A stretch of DNA of 64,000 nt from Acidisoma sp. L85 (GCF_009765865.1 NZ_LMUQ01000084.1:1-64000); one strand, 5' to 3'; shown: positions 37,804-47,987, counted from the stretch's first letter. Program-made: numbers and translations. Notes: generated by a model not told the origin, from the letters alone.

Positions 37804-39425
37804 GCCTGATCGAAGTCGAGAACCTTACCGTCGCCTTCGGTGAGCGGCGCGTGGTGGAGGATGTGTCCTTCACGCTGGATCGCGGCGAGACCCTGGCGCT
37901 GGTCGGCGAAAGCGGTTCGGGCAAGTCGCTGACAGCGCTGTCGCTGCTGCGTCTTTTGCCGCCGGGCGCGGTCGCCACCGGCCAGATCCGCATCGACGGG
38001 CGGGATGTGCTGGGCATGCCGGAACGCGAGCTACGCAATCTGCGCGGCGGCAAGGCCGGGATGATCTTCCAGGAGCCGATGACCAGCCTCAACCCGCTGC
38101 ATCGCATCGGGCGGCAGGTGGCCGAGGCGGTGAGCCTGCACACCAAAGCCACCTTGCCGCGCGACGCGCTGCGCCGCCGTGCGATGACGCTGCTGGAACA
38201 GGCGGGCTTTCCCGATGCGACCCACCGGCTGGATGCCTTTCCGCATCAACTTTCCGGCGGCCAGCGCCAGCGGGTGATGATCGCGATCGCTCTCGCCAAC
38301 GATCCGGCGCTGCTGATCGCCGATGAGCCGACGACCGCATTGGATGTGACGATCGAGGCGCAGATCCTGGCGCTGCTGGATGCGCAGAAGGCGGCGCGGG
38401 GGCTGGGGTTGCTGCTGATTACGCATGACCTCGGCATCGTGCAGCAACATGCGGACCGCGTGGCGGTGATGAAGGCCGGGCGGATCGTGGAGACCGGGGA
38501 GGTGGGCCAGCTTTTCGCCAGGCCGCAACACCCCTACACGCGGATGCTGCTCGCGGCCGAGCCGAAGGGCGGCCCGCCGCCTCTGCCGCTCAATCCGGCC
38601 CCGGTCATCGCCGCGGAATCCGTGGGCGTGCATTTCGCCATCCGGCGGGGCGTGCTGCGGCGCGCGCAGGGCCATGTCCGCGCGGTGGATGACGTGTCGC
38701 TGGTGGTGCGGCAGGGCGAGACTGTCGGGCTGGTGGGCGAAAGCGGTTCGGGCAAGACCAGCATGGGCTTCGCGATGCTGGGGCTGGAACATGCCGAGGG
38801 CCGCATTCTGTTCGAGGGCCAGGACATCGCGCATCTGCCCGAGCGGCGGTTGCGCGCGATGCGCGCCGATATGCAGATCGTCTTCCAGGACCCCTTCGGC
38901 AGCCTGTCGCCGCGCATGACGGTGGAGGAGATCGTGGCCGAGGGGCTGCGCGTGCATGAGCGCGGCCTGACGGCGGCGCAGCGCCACGCCAAGGTCGCCG
39001 CCGCTTTGGCCGAGGTCGGGCTGCCGGAGAATGCGCTGGAACGGTACCCGCATGAGTTCAGCGGCGGCCAGCGCCAGCGTATCGCCATCGCGCGGGCCAT
39101 GGTGCTGGAGCCGCGTTTCGTGGTGCTGGACGAGCCGACCAGCGCGCTGGATCGCTCCGTGCAGACGCAGATCGTCGATCTGCTGCGGCGGCTGCAGGCG
39201 GATCACGGGCTCGCTTACCTGTTCATCAGCCACGACCTGCGCATCGTCCGTGCGCTGGCTCACCGCATCATCGTGCTGCGGCGGGGGCGCGTGGTGGAGG
39301 AAGGTCCGGCCGAGGAGATCTTCGAGAACCCGCAACAGGATTACACACGGGCCCTCATCGCGGCGGCTTTCGAGGGCAAGGCGGTGCTGGACGTGGACGA
39401 GCCGGGGCCGAGTTTCGTGGAGTAG
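37800..39425 (+). CDS. yejF: ABC transporter double ATPase YejF
   Basis: A 541-aa subunit with two complete ATP-binding domains. Domain 1: [34 protein letters not shown]. Domain 2: [39 protein letters not shown]. Both sites look catalytically intact, unlike the first ABC operon of the window. Last gene of yejABEF; repeat copy C follows it. Confidence 0.94.
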   Translation: MSLIEVENLTVAFGERRVVEDVSFTLDRGETLALVGESGSGKSLTALSLLRLLPPGAVATGQIRIDGRDVLGMPERELRNLRGGKAGMIFQEPMTSLNPLHRIGRQVAEAVSLHTKATLPRDALRRRAMTLLEQAGFPDATHRLDAFPHQLSGGQRQRVMIAIALANDPALLIADEPTTALDVTIEAQILALLDAQKAARGLGLLLITHDLGIVQQHADRVAVMKAGRIVETGEVGQLFARPQHPYTRMLLAAEPKGGPPPLPLNPAPVIAAESVGVHFAIRRGVLRRAQGHVRAVDDVSLVVRQGETVGLVGESGSGKTSMGFAMLGLEHAEGRILFEGQDIAHLPERRLRAMRADMQIVFQDPFGSLSPRMTVEEIVAEGLRVHERGLTAAQRHAKVAAALAEVGLPENALERYPHEFSGGQRQRIAIARAMVLEPRFVVLDEPTSALDRSVQTQIVDLLRRLQADHGLAYLFISHDLRIVRALAHRIIVLRRGRVVEEGPAEEIFENPQQDYTRALIAAAFEGKAVLDVDEPGPSFVE

Positions 39426-39482
39426 CGGGGCGAGCGCCGTGCTTGGGCCTTTTACCAGCAAGCGTTGGCTATGCCGTTGCAC

Positions 39483-39583
39483 CGTCATCCTCGGCGAAGG
39501 CCGAGGATCCACGCCTTGCTTGCGGCGAGAAGGTAGGCGTGGATCTTCGGCCCCAGGCGGGGCGCCCTTCGCCGTAGATGACG
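39483..39583. repeat. Cloverleaf repeat copy C
   Basis: A 101-bp element between the convergent yejF and DMT transporter genes. Outer CGTCAT/ATGACG, left hairpin TCCTCGGCGAAGGCCGAGGA, central ATCCACGCCTTGC with AGGCGTGGAT, and a right arm enlarged by about 15 bp (GGCCCCAGGCGGGGC). Likely folded RNA at both transcript ends. Confidence 0.82.
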
Positions 39584-39601
39584 ATTTACGGGCTCAATCG
39601 C

Positions 39602-40522
39602 TCAATACCCTTGTCGCTTGGTGTAATCGGGCCGCCGGCGCCTCGGCATGCCGGTGGCCAGGAGGGCGCCGCCGACCACAAGGAGTGCGGCGAACAGCAA
39701 AGACCAGCTCGCCGGGACCAGACCGGTGCCGACCAGCAGAAGGGTCGAGACCGCGGGCGCCAGGTAGGAGAGCGCGCCGAGGAGCGGCAGATGCCCGTGC
39801 TTCGTCGCATGATCCCAGGCGAGGAAAGCGAGACCCGTCGGGCCGATGCCGAGTGCGAGGATGGCAAGCCATTGACCCAGGACGGGCGTGACGGTGGGCT
39901 CGAAAGCGAGATGGCAGGCGCCGCCGGCCACCGCGACGGCGCCGCAGACACCGACGATCATGCCGCTGGGCGTCGATCCGAACCGGCGGTTGAGCACCGA
40001 ATAGCCCGACCAGACGAAAGCGCAGCCGAAAGCCGCCGTATAGCCGGCGACTGACCCAATTGCTGTGCCGCTTGGCGGCCGTCCCGTCAGGATGAGGGTA
40101 GTGCCCGCCAAGCCGAGCAGCGCACCGCCGAGATGCCGCGCGCGCAGGCGCTCGCCGCCCGGTGCGGCTGCCGCGAGCAGCACGATCAGCAGCGGCCAGA
40201 GGTAGGCGATCAAGCTGGCCTGCGCCGCCGGTGCCTTGGACAAAGCGAAGAAATAGAGCGCGTGGTACAAGAAGATGCCACAGAAGGCGGTAAGCCACGG
40301 CGCTGCGGGCTGCCAGAGCTGGGCCAATGCGGCCCGGCCGCGCAGCGCGAGTGCCACCATCCCGGACAGGAAGGCGACACCGAAGCTGAGGCAGAGCAGC
40401 TCGAAGGGCGGGATGCCGCGTGCGCGTACCGTCAGCAGAGCAAGTGCGGCCCAAAGCAGGATGGCGACAACACCGATCGCGGTGGCGCGCGATCTGAAGC
40501 CGGCTGTGTCGGTGTCAGCCAT
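39602..40522 (-). CDS. EamA/DMT-family transporter
   Basis: A 306-aa membrane protein with ten hydrophobic segments in two EamA repeats (for example LIAYLWPLLIVLLAA in the first and GALSYLAPAVSTLLLVG in the second). It is close to YddG-type aromatic amino acid exporters by overall pattern, but substrate cannot be read from sequence. It is the next gene downstream of kup on the same strand, with repeat copy D in between. Confidence 0.8.
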   Translation of the reverse strand: MADTDTAGFRSRATAIGVVAILLWAALALLTVRARGIPPFELLCLSFGVAFLSGMVALALRGRAALAQLWQPAAPWLTAFCGIFLYHALYFFALSKAPAAQASLIAYLWPLLIVLLAAAAPGGERLRARHLGGALLGLAGTTLILTGRPPSGTAIGSVAGYTAAFGCAFVWSGYSVLNRRFGSTPSGMIVGVCGAVAVAGGACHLAFEPTVTPVLGQWLAILALGIGPTGLAFLAWDHATKHGHLPLLGALSYLAPAVSTLLLVGTGLVPASWSLLFAALLVVGGALLATGMPRRRRPDYTKRQGY

Positions 40523-40649
40523 TACGTTTTCCCCAATGCCGGACCGATCCGGGGGAGGTTCGCATCGGGAGTATTGCGCAAGTATGAATAGCGGCGGCGT
40601 CGGAGCCTAGATCGCGATGCTTTAGCGCGAACCAATCCTCACCTCACCA

Positions 40650-40752
40650 CGTCATCCTCGGCGAAGGCCGAGGACCCACGCTTTCGCTTGGGTGACGAAG
40701 GCGGGGCCGTCCGCGGCAAGGCGTGGATGGCATGCCTACGCATGTCACGACG
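40650..40752 (+). repeat. Cloverleaf repeat copy D
   Basis: About 103 bp between kup and the DMT gene. It starts CGTCATCCTCGGCGAAGGCC and ends GGCATGCCTACGCATGTCACGACG; the central part is diverged, with an insertion around GTGACGAAGGCGGGGC and the kept AAGGCGTGGAT. The right arm is of the GGCACGC type, giving the same polarity as copies A and E. Confidence 0.75.
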
Positions 40753-40765
40753 AAAGTGGCGACGC

Positions 40766-42661
40766 CTAAATCGCGATCCGGACCCCAAGCTCGACGACCC
40801 GGTCGCTCGGAATACGAAAGAACTCGGTGGCGGACACGGCGTTGCGGGCCAGCACCAGGAACAGCCATAGCCGCCAGAAGGGCAGTTTCGGGACCAGAGC
40901 TGGGACAATAACCTCGCGGCCGAGGAAATAGCTCGTCTGCATCGGGTCGAAGGGGATGCCGCTTTCTCGCATCTCCTCAAGTGCGCGGGGAATGTTCGGG
41001 CTCTCCTTGAAGCCGTAGCGGACGATGACCCGGTTGACGTTGGGGATCAGCTCCTCGACCTCCGCCCGCTCGGCCGAGGGCACTTCGGGCACGTCTGCGG
41101 TCTGCACCGTCACCAGGAACACCCGCTCGTGCAGCACCTTGTTGTGCTTGAGGTTGTGCAGCAGGGCGTTCGGCACGTAGCCGCCATTGCCGGTGAGGAA
41201 GACGGCGGTGCCCGGCACGCGGATGATGCGGGAAGCGGGAAGCCGGGCGAGGAAGGAGTTCAGCGGCATGCTGTCCTGCTTCCAGCGCTGGAACATGAGA
41301 TCTCGGCCGCGCTTCCAGGAGGTCATCACGGCCATCAGCACTGCGGCAACGGCGAGGGGCACCCAGCCGCCCTCGGGCAGTTTCAGCAGGTTGGAGGTGA
41401 AGAACAGCGCGTCGATCACGAAGAACGCGCCGAAGACACTGATGACCAGGCCGCGCGACCATTTGAACTGCCGCCTGAAGACCAGCGCCGAGAGAACCGA
41501 GGTGCAGGTGAAGGTGCCGGTCACGGCGATGCCATAGGCGGCCGCGAGGGAAGCGCTGCTACGGAACGACAGAACCAGCACCAGCACGCCGACCAGCATC
41601 ATGGTGTTGATCTGCGGCAAGTAGATCTGGCCCTCCTCCACCTCGCTGGTGTGGCGGACGATCATGCGCGGGATGAAGCCGAGCTGCATGCATTGCCGCG
41701 CCATCGAATAGGCGCCGGAGATCATCGCCTGGCTGGCGATGACCGTTGCCGCCGTCGCCAGCAGCACCATCGGCAGCCGGAACCAGACCGGACAGAGCAG
41801 GAAGAACGGATTGTCCAGGGCGTGCGGATCATGAAGGATCAAGGCGCCCTGGCCGAAATAGTTCAGCACGAGGCAGGGCAGCACGAAATACGTCCAGGCT
41901 TTCTGGATCGGGATGCGGCCGAAGTGGCCCATATCCGCGTAAAGCGCCTCGGCGCCCGTCACGCACAGCACAACGGAGCCGAGGATCACGAAGGTCATGA
42001 TCCCGTGGTGAAAGGCGAAATACAGGATGTAAGTGGGCGACAGCGCCCGGAGCACCGAGGGGTTGTCGAGGATCTGGAGCAGGCCGAACAAGCCGATCGT
42101 CAGAAACCACAGCGCCATCACCGGACCGAAAACCCGTCCGATCATCGCGGTGCCGCGATACTGCGAGGCGAAGAGCAGCCCGATGACGATGACGGCGATC
42201 GGTAGCACCGCCGGCTTGAGGAAGGGCGAGGTGACTTCCAGGCCCTCGACCGCCGACAGCACCGAGATCGCCGGGGTGATCATGCCGTCGCCGAAGAACA
42301 GACAGGCGCCGACGATCGCGACCAGGGTGACGGCGGCGGCGACGCGGGGCCGCCGGGTGACGCGCTGCGCCAGCACCATCATGGTCAGGATGCCGCCCTC
42401 GCCATTGTTGTCGGCGCGCATCACGAAGGTCACGTATTTCACGGTCACCACGAGGATCAGCGACCAGAAGATCATCGATAGGATACCGAGCACCGTGCCT
42501 GGCGTCAGAGCCGCCGCGCCGAAGACGGAGAGGCAGGTGCTCAAGGTATAGAGCGGGCTGGTGCCGATATCGCCATACACCACGCCCAGCACGCCCAGCA
42601 GCAAGGCGGGCGTGGCAGCGTTTTGGCGGATGGTGGCAACCGCGGCTGGCGATGTGTTCAT
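40766..42661 (-). CDS. kup: Low-affinity potassium transporter Kup
   Basis: A 631-aa potassium/proton symporter. [18 protein letters not shown] at the start and [28 protein letters not shown] are diagnostic for KUP/HAK transporters. About twelve membrane segments are followed by a C-terminal cytoplasmic domain from about residue 455. I chose the ATG at 42661 (MNTSPAAV), where the family alignment begins. Kup-type uptake is often important under acid conditions, but regulation is not visible here. Confidence 0.94.
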   Translation of the reverse strand: MNTSPAAVATIRQNAATPALLLGVLGVVYGDIGTSPLYTLSTCLSVFGAAALTPGTVLGILSMIFWSLILVVTVKYVTFVMRADNNGEGGILTMMVLAQRVTRRPRVAAAVTLVAIVGACLFFGDGMITPAISVLSAVEGLEVTSPFLKPAVLPIAVIVIGLLFASQYRGTAMIGRVFGPVMALWFLTIGLFGLLQILDNPSVLRALSPTYILYFAFHHGIMTFVILGSVVLCVTGAEALYADMGHFGRIPIQKAWTYFVLPCLVLNYFGQGALILHDPHALDNPFFLLCPVWFRLPMVLLATAATVIASQAMISGAYSMARQCMQLGFIPRMIVRHTSEVEEGQIYLPQINTMMLVGVLVLVLSFRSSASLAAAYGIAVTGTFTCTSVLSALVFRRQFKWSRGLVISVFGAFFVIDALFFTSNLLKLPEGGWVPLAVAAVLMAVMTSWKRGRDLMFQRWKQDSMPLNSFLARLPASRIIRVPGTAVFLTGNGGYVPNALLHNLKHNKVLHERVFLVTVQTADVPEVPSAERAEVEELIPNVNRVIVRYGFKESPNIPRALEEMRESGIPFDPMQTSYFLGREVIVPALVPKLPFWRLWLFLVLARNAVSATEFFRIPSDRVVELGVRIAI

Positions 42662-42898
42662 GTCTTCGTTTGAGATGGGCCGGAGCCGATGAAGATCGAG
42701 ATAGCTAGGCTTCGAAAGGCGCAGCTCCACTCGCGGCTACCGGCGTCCCGCCGTAAAGTCCTGCGAGCCTCAGCCGATCGTGTTTGGACCTTGTCTGGTT
42801 AAGCGGCCGTAACGTCGGATTTGGCGAGACTTACGCGGGCGACGCCCGGCAAGGCAAGCGTCGCGCTGTGACGGTGAGGCGCGCAGGCCAGCTTTGCC

Positions 42899-42926
42899 TT
42901 GCGAAACGACCGCGTATGTGTATTTA
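42899..42926 (+). promoter_or_regulatory. Candidate promoter for rpsF-rpsR-rplI
   Basis: TTGCGA (42899-42904) and TATTTA (42921-42926) are 16 nt apart, about 100 nt before the rpsF ATG. This would leave room for the leader hairpin. A moderate match only. Confidence 0.32.
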
Positions 42927-42984
42927 GGCGCGCTTCCCTGCCGGGGCGAGGCATCTCCCCGGCTGTGCTCGTATGCGACCGGAA

Positions 42985-43022
42985 CCTCCGGATCCGCAGC
43001 CTCGGGCCGATACATCCGGAGG
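42985..43022 (+). promoter_or_regulatory. rpsF leader hairpin masking the ribosome binding site
   Basis: CCTCCGGAT (42985-42993) pairs perfectly with ATCCGGAGG (43014-43022) around a 20-nt loop rich in C and G. The right arm contains the GGAGG ribosome binding site 6 nt before the rpsF ATG, so the closed hairpin would block initiation. S6:S18 autoregulation through an rpsF leader hairpin is known in other bacteria; identity with that motif is inferred from position. Confidence 0.6.
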
Positions 43023-43028
43023 GACAGA

Positions 43029-43511
43029 ATGCCATTATATGAATGCGTCCTAATAGGGCGCAGCGAAATCACGCAGCAGCAGGTCGACACGATCGCCGAC
43101 ACCATCACGGCGCAGGTGGAAGCCGCCGGCGCCACCGTGCGCAAGCGGGAATACTGGGGCCTCCGCAGCCTCGCGTACCGGGTCAAGAAGAACCGGAAGG
43201 GCCACTACATGCTGCTCGGCCTGGATATCAAACCCGCCGACCTCAATGAGATGGAGCGCCAGCTCTTCCTCAACGAGGACGTGCTGCGCTTCCTGACGAT
43301 CCGCGTCGATGAGATCGATGAGGCGCCGTCGGCCGTGCTCTCCCGCAAGTCGGATGATCGCGGCTTCCGTGGGCCGAAGCCCGCTGGGCGCTTCGACAGC
43401 GGCCGTCGCCGCTATGACGACCGTGAGGAATTCCGCGCCCGCGAGGAGTTCCGTGGCCCGCGCGATGACGAAGACGAGCGTGGCGGTGGCCGCCATCATG
43501 AGGAGGTCTGA
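43029..43511 (+). CDS. rpsF: 30S ribosomal protein S6
   Basis: A 160-aa S6. MPLYECVLIGRSEITQQQVD and REYWGLRSLAYRVKKNRKGHY are diagnostic. The core ends near residue 105; the remaining 50 residues are a charged Arg/Asp/Glu tail with near-repeats (REEFRAREEFRGP), common in alphaproteobacteria. The start is fixed by the GGAGGG site inside the leader hairpin. rpsR follows after 3 nt. Confidence 0.95.
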   Translation: MPLYECVLIGRSEITQQQVDTIADTITAQVEAAGATVRKREYWGLRSLAYRVKKNRKGHYMLLGLDIKPADLNEMERQLFLNEDVLRFLTIRVDEIDEAPSAVLSRKSDDRGFRGPKPAGRFDSGRRRYDDREEFRAREEFRGPRDDEDERGGGRHHEEV

Positions 43512-43514
43512 GCC

Positions 43515-43790
43515 ATGAGCGATTCGACAGACGTCAATCCCGCCGCCCGCCGCGCCGCCGTTGGCGCGCGCCGGCCGTTCTATCGCCGCAAGAAGTCCTG
43601 CCCCTTCTCGGGTCCGAACGCGCCCAAGATCGACTACAAGGACGTGCGGCTGTTGTCCCGCTTCCTCAGCGAGCGCGGCAAGATCGTGCCTTCCCGCATC
43701 ACGGCGGTCTCCGCCTTGAAGCAGCGCGAGCTGGCACGGGCCATCAAGCGCGCCCGCTTCTTGGCGCTGCTGCCCTACGTCCTGCACTGA
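43515..43790 (+). CDS. rpsR: 30S ribosomal protein S18
   Basis: A 91-aa S18, the partner of S6 in the 30S platform. [40 protein letters not shown] and [15 protein letters not shown] are conserved. Middle gene of rpsF-rpsR-rplI; 12 nt to rplI. Confidence 0.96.
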   Translation: MSDSTDVNPAARRAAVGARRPFYRRKKSCPFSGPNAPKIDYKDVRLLSRFLSERGKIVPSRITAVSALKQRELARAIKRARFLALLPYVLH

Positions 43791-43802
43791 GGGGAGAGCA
43801 TC

Positions 43803-44369
43803 ATGGCCGCGATCGAATTGATCCTGCTCCAGCGCGTCGAGAAGCTGGGACAGATGGGAGAGGTGGTGAAGGTGAAGCCGGGCTATGCCCGCAACTTCCT
43901 GCTGCCGCAGAAGAAGGCGCTGCGCGCCACCAAGGACAACCTCGCGAAGTTCGAGGGCAACCGCGTGCATCTCGAGGCGCAGAACATCAAGCGCCGCGAG
44001 GAAGCCGAGCGTATCGCCGAGCGGGTCCACGGCCTGACCGTGACGCTTATCCGCCAGGCGGGTGAAGCCGGCAGCCTTTACGGCTCCGTCTCTAACCGCG
44101 ACATCGCGGAAGGTGCGACGGCCGGCGGGCTGCAGATCAGCCGCGGCCAGGTCGAGCTTGATCACCCGATCAAGACGCTGGGCGTGCGCCAGGTCCGTGT
44201 CGTTCTCCACCCCGAGGTCACCATGAACGTCGCGGTGAATGTCGCGCGTAGCCCCGAGGAAGCCGAGAAGCAGCTCCGTGGCGAGGCCGTTGGCCGCGCC
44301 GCCGAGGAAGAAGGCCCTTCGGCCGCCGATATCTTCGGGACCGAAGAAGAAGCCCCCGAAGCCGCCTGA
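43803..44369 (+). CDS. rplI: 50S ribosomal protein L9
   Basis: A 188-aa L9, the elongated protein at the base of the L1 stalk. The N-domain reads [26 protein letters not shown] in two adjoining blocks, followed by the long connecting helix and a C-domain with [15 protein letters not shown]. About 40 residues longer than E. coli L9, with an acidic C-terminal tail. A strong hairpin follows directly. Confidence 0.95.
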   Translation: MAAIELILLQRVEKLGQMGEVVKVKPGYARNFLLPQKKALRATKDNLAKFEGNRVHLEAQNIKRREEAERIAERVHGLTVTLIRQAGEAGSLYGSVSNRDIAEGATAGGLQISRGQVELDHPIKTLGVRQVRVVLHPEVTMNVAVNVARSPEEAEKQLRGEAVGRAAEEEGPSAADIFGTEEEAPEAA

Positions 44370-44376
44370 CTTTGCC

Positions 44377-44405
44377 GCGGCCTCTCCCGTGCCGGGAGGG
44401 GCCGC
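44377..44405 (+). terminator. GC-rich hairpin after rplI
   Basis: GCGGCCTCTCCC pairs with GGGAGGGGCCGC over 12 bp (one wobble) around a 5-nt loop, 8 nt after the rplI stop. No U-run follows, so it may stabilise the transcript end or act with Rho. The 44406-44636 gap before cfa holds only a weak TTGCGA...TTATCG promoter candidate (44565-44592). Confidence 0.6.
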
Positions 44406-44636
44406 CCAAGTCTCGCCGCGCTCGGCAAAGACCGAGCCCCAAGCCCCATCCAAATAACCGCGACTCGACGCCCCGGATCGCCCTGCGCGTCAAGTCTCGC
44501 GAGCGGCATTCGCTGTGCGCAACGGTGTCTTTCGCCCGGATTATTACCTCCGTGTTACCTTTGCTTGCGAAATCGCTAAGAGCGGGTTATCGCCTGTCTG
44601 TTGGAGAGCCTGTGCGACGATAGACGAGAGAGTGCC

Positions 44637-45884
44637 ATGCGACAGATGCTGGACCGCTTACTCACCCGCCTGATACGGCAGGGGGGTCTTTCAGTGATCT
44701 GGCCGAATGGCGAGCGCAGCAGCTACGGCCCCGACAAGAACAGCCCCGTTACAATCAAGATCGCCCACGACCGGATGGTGCGCCAATTCGTGCTGCATCC
44801 CGGTCTCGCCATCGGCGAAGCCTACATGGACGGCAGCCTCGCCCCGGTGGATTGCAATATCTACCAGGTGTTGGAGGTTCTGCTGTCGAACCTGCAGGCC
44901 GCCGGCATCGCGGCGGTGCCGACCCTCAAGGGCCGCATCCTCGCCGGAACCATGGTGCGGCGCCTCCGCCAGATCAATTCCACTGTGCGCGCGCGGCGCA
45001 ACGTGGCGCATCACTATGACCTCAACGGCCGGCTCTACAGCCTGTTCCTCGACCGCGACCGGCAATATTCCTGCGCCTATTTCCGCACCGGCACCGAGAC
45101 GCTGGAGGAGGCGCAGACCGCCAAGAAGCACCACATCGCCGCCAAGCTGAAGCTCGACCGGCCGGGACTAACGGTGCTCGATATCGGCTGCGGCTGGGGC
45201 GGCATGGCGCTGACCCTGGCGCGCGACTACGGCGCCCGTGTGACCGGCATCACCCTCTCGACCGAACAGCTCAATGAGGCGCGTGCCCGTGCCGAGGCCG
45301 AGGGTCTGTCGGATCGGGTGAAGTTCGAGCTGCTGGATTACCGGGCGGTGCGGGAGACGTACGATCGTGTCGTCTCGGTCGGCATGTTCGAGCATGTCGG
45401 CGTCAACCATTACCGGACCTTCTTCAATGTGCTCAAGCGCGTGCTGAAGCCGGACGGGGTGGCGCTGCTGCATACCATCGGGCGCAGCGACGGGCCGGGC
45501 ACCACCAATAGCTGGATCGCGAAATACATCTTCCCCGGCGGCTATTCCCCCGCCTTGTCCGAGACCATGCTGCCGATCGAGAAATCGGGCCTCCTCGTCA
45601 CCGATGTCGAAATCCTGCGGCTGCATTACGCCGAGACGCTGCGGCACTGGCGCCGCCGCTTCGCGGCCAACCGGGACGCCATCAGTACACTGTATGACGA
45701 GCGCTTTTGCCGGATGTTCGAGTTCTATCTGGCCGGCTCGGAGCTGGCCTTCCGCTATCAGGAACACGTCAATTTCCAGATCCAGATCACCCGCGAACAG
45801 ACCGCGGCGCCGCTGACCCGCGATTACATCACCGAGGTTGAGCGCGAGCGCCTGCGCGCCCACGAACCGGCGATGTCCGACTGA
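44637..45884 (+). CDS. cfa: Cyclopropane-fatty-acyl-phospholipid synthase
   Basis: A 415-aa enzyme that adds a methylene from S-adenosylmethionine to unsaturated phospholipid chains. The SAM site is VLDIGCGWGGMALTLA (near residue 180). RDRQYSCAYFRTG and VSVGMFEHVGVNHY are conserved family blocks, and HTIGRSDGPGTTNSWIAKYI follows. I chose ATG 44637 because the family N-terminus begins there; an upstream in-frame start is possible. Cyclopropanation usually protects membranes against acid and stress. Monocistronic; repeat copy E follows. Confidence 0.92.
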   Translation: MRQMLDRLLTRLIRQGGLSVIWPNGERSSYGPDKNSPVTIKIAHDRMVRQFVLHPGLAIGEAYMDGSLAPVDCNIYQVLEVLLSNLQAAGIAAVPTLKGRILAGTMVRRLRQINSTVRARRNVAHHYDLNGRLYSLFLDRDRQYSCAYFRTGTETLEEAQTAKKHHIAAKLKLDRPGLTVLDIGCGWGGMALTLARDYGARVTGITLSTEQLNEARARAEAEGLSDRVKFELLDYRAVRETYDRVVSVGMFEHVGVNHYRTFFNVLKRVLKPDGVALLHTIGRSDGPGTTNSWIAKYIFPGGYSPALSETMLPIEKSGLLVTDVEILRLHYAETLRHWRRRFAANRDAISTLYDERFCRMFEFYLAGSELAFRYQEHVNFQIQITREQTAAPLTRDYITEVERERLRAHEPAMSD

Positions 45885-45939
45885 GGCAGCGAGGGGCCGG
45901 AAGCGTGACGTTTCGGGTTTGAACCGCGTTCACTCCCCG

Positions 45940-46028
45940 CGTCATGCTCGGCGCAGGCCGGGGATCCACGCCTTGGCTTCGGCGACTAAGCAAAGGCGTG
46001 GATGGCACGCCTTCGCGTGCCCTGGCGG
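45940..46028 (+). repeat. Cloverleaf repeat copy E
   Basis: About 89 bp between the convergent cfa and glycosyltransferase genes. Left arm GCTCGGCGCAGGCCGGGG, central ATCCACGCCTT with AAGGCGTGGAT, right arm GGCACGCCTTCGCGTGCC, outer CGTCAT with a degenerate CTGGCGG. It is flanked by a wider inverted repeat TTGAACCGC / GCGGTTCAA, and the right flank CGGTTCAAGCC...GACATCCGGC is also seen beside copy H. Confidence 0.82.
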
Positions 46029-46067
46029 ATCTGTGGATTGCGGTTCAAGCCACAGACATCCGGCGCT

Positions 46068-46922
46068 CTAAAACCTGCCCCTGAAGCGTGGCGGCAAGAC
46101 CAGCCGGGTGTGGCCGTGGATGTTCAGCGCGAAGCGATAGGTCTCCGCCTCCAGCCCGGCCTGGCTCGCCACCACCTGATCGAGCAACCGTGCCAAAGGT
46201 TGCTGCCTAGGCTCGAAGTCTCCGGCTTCCTCCGGCAAGTTCCCGACGGCGTGCAGCCGGTCGAGCCATTCCTGGTCGGGGCCGCGCTGATGCAGCGAGG
46301 AATGCGCGTCGGCCCAGGCCATGCCTCGGGTCTGGGCGAGACGGCGGAGGCCGCGGTCGCGGTCGAAATAGCGCAGGTGGAACATATAGAGGTGCTCGAA
46401 GACCACGGGCGCGGCCACGCTGTGAAAACCCGCTGGCCAGGTGACGGGCTCGCGAATGAGCGCCGGCTTACACAGCGCCGAGTTGAACCATAGCCAGCGC
46501 CGCTGCTCGCTAATCGGCTGGGCTATATCGATCGCCGCTTCGTCGTCCGGCCGGTGCCACACTTCCAGGCCGATCGCGTTCAGCACGCCACCCTTCATCG
46601 CCATGGCGCAATCGGCGAGGTCCCGGTGGTGGCGCGGATCGGCGACGAGCAACTCGTCCACATCGACATGGATAACGGCGTCGTAGCGCCGCAGCAGTTC
46701 GGCGCAGAATGACGAGACGAGCCGTGCCCGCCCGGATTCGTCCTTTGGGCTGCGCGGCAGGCGGATCACTTTGATCTCGCCGAGATGATCGGTGGTGCCG
46801 TCATCGGAGCCGTGGTCGATCACGTAGCAGTTCCTGGCACCCACCTGCCTGGCGTAGTGGCGGCACCACGGGTCCATGTAGTCGGGATCGTTGTAGACCA
46901 TGGTAACGGCGGCAAGCTGCAT
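46068..46922 (-). CDS. Glycosyltransferase family 2-like protein
   Basis: A 284-aa protein of the Glyco_tranf_2_4 kind. AAVTMVYNDPDYMDPWCRHY at the start, YVIDHGSDDGTTD as the nucleotide-sugar binding strand, and HVDVDELLV as the DxD metal site are clear. It has no membrane segment, so it is probably cytoplasmic. Isolated between two repeat elements (copies E and F) and not linked to a polysaccharide cluster; acceptor unknown. Confidence 0.78.
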   Translation of the reverse strand: MQLAAVTMVYNDPDYMDPWCRHYARQVGARNCYVIDHGSDDGTTDHLGEIKVIRLPRSPKDESGRARLVSSFCAELLRRYDAVIHVDVDELLVADPRHHRDLADCAMAMKGGVLNAIGLEVWHRPDDEAAIDIAQPISEQRRWLWFNSALCKPALIREPVTWPAGFHSVAAPVVFEHLYMFHLRYFDRDRGLRRLAQTRGMAWADAHSSLHQRGPDQEWLDRLHAVGNLPEEAGDFEPRQQPLARLLDQVVASQAGLEAETYRFALNIHGHTRLVLPPRFRGRF

Positions 46923-47008
46923 GCGAGACTTTTAACTCGATTTAGCAACGAGCGTCTGCGGCAAAAACGGGAGTTTTGTTCGGGTCGGCGGTAGCGGTCG
47001 GCCCACCT

Positions 47009-47094
47009 CGTCATGCTCGGCGAAGGCCGCATCCACGCCTTTTGGAGCCGCGGCGAGGAAAGGCGGGGATTCTCGGCCTTCGCCGAGGATGACG
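47009..47094. repeat. Cloverleaf repeat copy F
   Basis: 86 bp between ymdB and the glycosyltransferase gene. Outer CGTCAT/ATGACG, left arm GCTCGGCGAAGGCCGC, central ATCCACGCCTT with a diverged AAGGCGGGGAT, right arm TCGGCCTTCGCCGA. Lies downstream of ymdB and upstream of the next gene on the same strand. Confidence 0.8.
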
Positions 47095-47132
47095 TTGGGG
47101 AGTCATCGCGGGCGTGGGCTGAGCCGACAGGA

Positions 47133-47948
47133 TCAGAACTCCGGAAACGTCTCCGCCAGGCGGCCGCCTTGGCGCAAAGGCGCGATGTGGCGCGCCAGGC
47201 CCGTTGTGTCGTCGGTTTCGAGGAAGACTCCCGACAGCGTGGCGGGGCCTTCCGCGGGTTGCAGGCGCTCGCCGGGCATCTTCTTCCAGAAACGCTCGAT
47301 CGCCGGCTGCTTGCCCATGCCGATGACGCCGTCATAGGAGCCGCACATCCCGGCATCGGTCATGAAGCCAGTGCCGCCGGGCAGGATCTGATGGTCGGCG
47401 GTGGGGACATGCGTGTGGGTGCCGACGACGAGGGAGAGACGGCCGTCGAAGCTATGGGCATAGGCGGCCTTCTCGCTGGTCGCCTCGGCATGAAAGTCGC
47501 AGATGATGGCCTGCACCGTGGCGCCGAGCTTGTGACGGGTCAGCAGATCCTCGGTGGCGCGGAAGGGGCAGTCCAGCGCCTCCATGAACAGGCGGCCCAT
47601 GGCGTTGAGCACCAAAGCGCGGCGGCCGTCGCCCAAGGTCAGCAACACGCTGCCCGCGCCGGGCGTGGCCGGGGGAAAGTTGATGGGGCGGATCAGCCGC
47701 TTCTCGGTCGCGATGAAGGGGATGATCTCCCGCCGGTCCCAGGCGTGGTTGCCGAGGGTGAGCACATCCGCCCCGGCCTCGAACAGCGCACGCGCCATCT
47801 CGGGGGCGAGGCCGAAGCCGTGGGACGCGTTCTCGGCATTGACGATGGCGAGGTCGAGCCGCAGCCGGCGGCGCAGCTCGGGCAGGGCGGCGGCCACGGC
47901 ATCGCGCCCGACGCGGCCGACGATATCGCCCAGAAACAAAATCCGCAT
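47133..47948 (-). CDS. ymdB: YmdB-family metallophosphoesterase
   Basis: A 271-aa phosphodiesterase of the YmdB/TIGR00282 family. The dinuclear metal site motifs are MRILFLGDIVGRVGRDAV, VNAENASHGFG, GNHAWDRREI and VVGTHTHVPTAD. Bacillus YmdB hydrolyses 2',3'-cAMP in vitro and influences biofilm genes; the alphaproteobacterial role is not established. Last gene of the block small protein - zapA - 6S RNA - folate ligase - ymdB. Confidence 0.9.
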   Translation of the reverse strand: MRILFLGDIVGRVGRDAVAAALPELRRRLRLDLAIVNAENASHGFGLAPEMARALFEAGADVLTLGNHAWDRREIIPFIATEKRLIRPINFPPATPGAGSVLLTLGDGRRALVLNAMGRLFMEALDCPFRATEDLLTRHKLGATVQAIICDFHAEATSEKAAYAHSFDGRLSLVVGTHTHVPTADHQILPGGTGFMTDAGMCGSYDGVIGMGKQPAIERFWKKMPGERLQPAEGPATLSGVFLETDDTTGLARHIAPLRQGGRLAETFPEF

Positions 47949-47987
47949 CGCGCTCCCTCTCAGGCGGCGCGCGAGCGGCCGTGGGCC

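Larger units (their letters stand above)
42662..43028. other. Divergent intergenic region between kup and rpsF
   Basis: 367 nt with no gene. The left half should hold the kup promoter. The right half holds a candidate rpsF promoter and the rpsF leader hairpin, described separately. Confidence 0.55.
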
